Source: Moraxellaceae bacterium (GTDB lineage: Bacteria > Pseudomonadota > Gammaproteobacteria > Pseudomonadales > Moraxellaceae). Taken from it: DNA of 6,154 nt. Positions within the stretch are counted from its first letter, which is position 1. Each line of letters opens with the position of its first letter. Positions 4,666 to 6,154 of this stretch are shown here, one piece after another. The stretch lies in contig JASLCO010000295.1 in assembly GCA_030146505.1 (NCBI GenBank), positions 1-6,154 on the forward strand, given 5' to 3'. The notes under the pieces were generated by a model that was not told the DNA's origin, ran no database searches, and saw nothing but the letters and a program-made list of their open reading frames with translations. A program made the position numbers and the translations under genes.

Positions 4666-6154
4666 ATGAACACACCCGATCAAATGCAAAGCTCTGCCAA
4701 ATTGTCCGGATGGCAGGTCTACAAGCGCCTGCTGGTCTATACCCGCAAATACTGGGGCATTTTCCTGCTCGGCATTCTGGGTTTCACCATCGGGGCGCAA
4801 ACGGAATGGATGGCGGCCAAGCTCATCCAGTACATCATTGAAGCCATCCAACAGCACGACCAGCACTCCAAGAACCTGTTTCCGCTGCTCATCATCGGTA
4901 TCTTCTTCCTGCGCCTGATCGGCAGCTTCGTGGGCAACTACTATCTGTCGCTGGTATCGCGCAACATCATCTACGAGATGCGCCAGCAGATTTTCCAGCG
5001 CCTGCTGTTACTGCCCACCAGCTACTACCACCTGAATTCGCCGGGACGCATTGCCGCCAAGCTCATCTATGACGTGGAGCAGATCACGCAGGCCGCCACG
5101 GAGTCGCTGAAAACGGTGGCGCGCGAAGGCTTCATTGTGCTCGGCCTCACCTGTTATCTCTTCTACAGCAACTGGCGCCTGTCCCTGTCGCTGGTGCTGG
5201 TAGGGCCTTTCAGCGGCTGGCTGGTGCGTGTGGCCAGCAAGCGTTTCCGCAAGCTCTCGCACAAGATCCAGTCCTCCATGGGTGATGTGAACCATATCGC
5301 CAACGAAACCATAGGCGCCTATCAGGTGGTGAAGACCTATGGCGGCGAAGCCTATGAAGCGGGGCGTTTTGAAAAAGCCTCCCGTGAAAATCTGCGCCAG
5401 GGCATGAAGATGGTGGTGACGAGTTCGCTGAGCTCGCCGCTGGTGCAGCTTTTCATGGCGATAGCCATGGCCATCGTGGTGTGGATTGCCTTGCAGCCCC
5501 AGATCATGGGCGATGTCAGCTCCGCCGAATTCGTGGCCTACATCACGGCCGCCGGCATGATGGCGCGGCCGGTGCGCACGCTCACGGAAGTCAATGAAAA
5601 GATTCAGCGCGGCGTGGCGGCCTCGGCCTCGGTGTTCGAGTTGCTGGACATGCCCGGCGAGCCTGACCAGGGCCGCCTCGAAGTGAAGCGTGCCCGTGGT
5701 GAGATCGAGTTCCGCCATGTGGACTTCAGCTATGACGGTGAAAAAAACGTACTGAAGGACATCAGCCTGACAGTGAAGCCGGGACAGACGGTGGCACTGG
5801 TCGGCCGCTCCGGTTCAGGCAAGACCACCATGGTGAACCTGTTGCCGCGTTTTTATGATGCCAGTGCCGGTTCCATCCTGCTTGATGGCATTCCCTTGCA
5901 GGATTACAGCCTGAAAAACCTGCGCGAGCAGATTGCCACGGTCAGCCAGAAAGTGGTGCTTTTCGATGATTCCGTGGCCCACAACATTGCCTACGGCCTG
6001 CGCAGCGGCAGTTCGCCGGCGGACATAGAAAAGGCCGCGCATGCAGCCTATGCCCACGAATTCATCGAAAAGCTGCCTGAGGGTTACCAGACCCGTGTCG
6101 GCCAGGATGGCGTGCAGCTTTCCGGCGGCCAGCGCCAGCGCATCGCCATTGCGC
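4666..6154 (+). CDS. msbA: MsbA, lipid A-core flippase (5' part, truncated by window end)
   Basis: ABC exporter half-transporter that flips lipid A-core oligosaccharide to the periplasmic face of the inner membrane. 496 codons are present of an expected roughly 580-600. The transmembrane domain spans about residues 20-325, with family segments such as LNSPGRIAAKLIYDVEQIT, ASKRFRKLSHKIQSSMGDV, YGGEAYEAGRF, and VAYITAAGMMARPVRTLTEV. The nucleotide-binding domain follows: Walker A GRSGSGKTT (380-388), Q-loop Gln428 in TVSQKVVLFDDSVAHNIAYG, and signature LSGGQRQRIAIA (485-496), where the window ends before Walker B. The motif offsets match E. coli MsbA within a few residues. The start is uncertain: ATG 4666 lacks a well-spaced Shine-Dalgarno sequence. 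In-frame ATG 4684 gives an N-terminus of E. coli length (conserved Trp at 10) but has none at all, and TTG 4660 is a third option. It shares its frame with exbD, separated by the TAA at 4603. Confidence 0.95.
   Translation, partial: MNTPDQMQSSAKLSGWQVYKRLLVYTRKYWGIFLLGILGFTIGAQTEWMAAKLIQYIIEAIQQHDQHSKNLFPLLIIGIFFLRLIGSFVGNYYLSLVSRNIIYEMRQQIFQRLLLLPTSYYHLNSPGRIAAKLIYDVEQITQAATESLKTVAREGFIVLGLTCYLFYSNWRLSLSLVLVGPFSGWLVRVASKRFRKLSHKIQSSMGDVNHIANETIGAYQVVKTYGGEAYEAGRFEKASRENLRQGMKMVVTSSLSSPLVQLFMAIAMAIVVWIALQPQIMGDVSSAEFVAYITAAGMMARPVRTLTEVNEKIQRGVAASASVFELLDMPGEPDQGRLEVKRARGEIEFRHVDFSYDGEKNVLKDISLTVKPGQTVALVGRSGSGKTTMVNLLPRFYDASAGSILLDGIPLQDYSLKNLREQIATVSQKVVLFDDSVAHNIAYGLRSGSSPADIEKAAHAAYAHEFIEKLPEGYQTRVGQDGVQLSGGQRQRIAIA

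Noticed and set aside
3823..4866. A 347-codon minus-strand frame across exbB, exbD and the start of msbA
   Set aside because: It spans three plus-strand genes and their junctions, has no domain signature, and fits a codon-bias shadow.
5008..5718. A 236-codon minus-strand frame opposite msbA
   Set aside because: His/Arg/Gly-rich composition with no motif, and the plus strand encodes a well-conserved MsbA transmembrane domain.

Overview
The window is a gene-dense, GC-rich piece of a gammaproteobacterial chromosome, made of cell-envelope and DNA-uptake genes. The layout is lolD (3' end) > REP-like inverted repeat < DUF2062 gene (minus strand) | comEC > exbB-type > exbD-type > msbA (5' part). 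From memory of families, comEC / exbB / exbD / msbA or lpxK is a recurrent gammaproteobacterial order. The MsbA transmembrane part (for example MGDVNH, an AMAIVVWIAL-like helix, VAYITAAGMM, EVNEKIQRGVAA) reads closest to MsbA of Acinetobacter and other Moraxellaceae or Pseudomonadales. The base composition is much richer in GC than Acinetobacter, so a high-GC member of that order is my best guess. This is inference, not a database result.

Region by region: 1-302 is the C-terminal part of the LolD ATPase of the lipoprotein-release transporter. 303-392 is a short convergent gap holding two palindromic REP-like elements in inverted orientation. 393-938 (minus) encodes a small DUF2062 membrane protein. 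939-1082 is a divergent gap with a terminator-like hairpin but no convincing promoter. 1083-3401 is a full-length ComEC DNA-uptake channel. 3402-3508 carries a plausible sigma-70 promoter and a U-tailed hairpin before the ExbB-type gene. 3509-4186 and 4183-4605 are a translationally overlapped ExbB/ExbD-type proton-channel pair. 4606-4665 contains small hairpins, one of which buries the only good Shine-Dalgarno sequence. From 4666 to the window end is MsbA, cut inside its ABC signature motif.

Functionally, LolD helps send lipoproteins to the outer membrane and MsbA flips lipid A-core across the inner membrane. The ExbB/ExbD pair probably supplies proton-motive energy to an unidentified envelope partner, since no tonB, tolA or receptor gene is visible. 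ComEC passes single-stranded DNA into the cytoplasm. I found no mobile element, CRISPR array, tRNA, rRNA or toxin-antitoxin module, and no clearly new system. The points most worth a second look are the REP-like doublet, the orphan ExbBD pair in a lipid A locus, and the start region of msbA.
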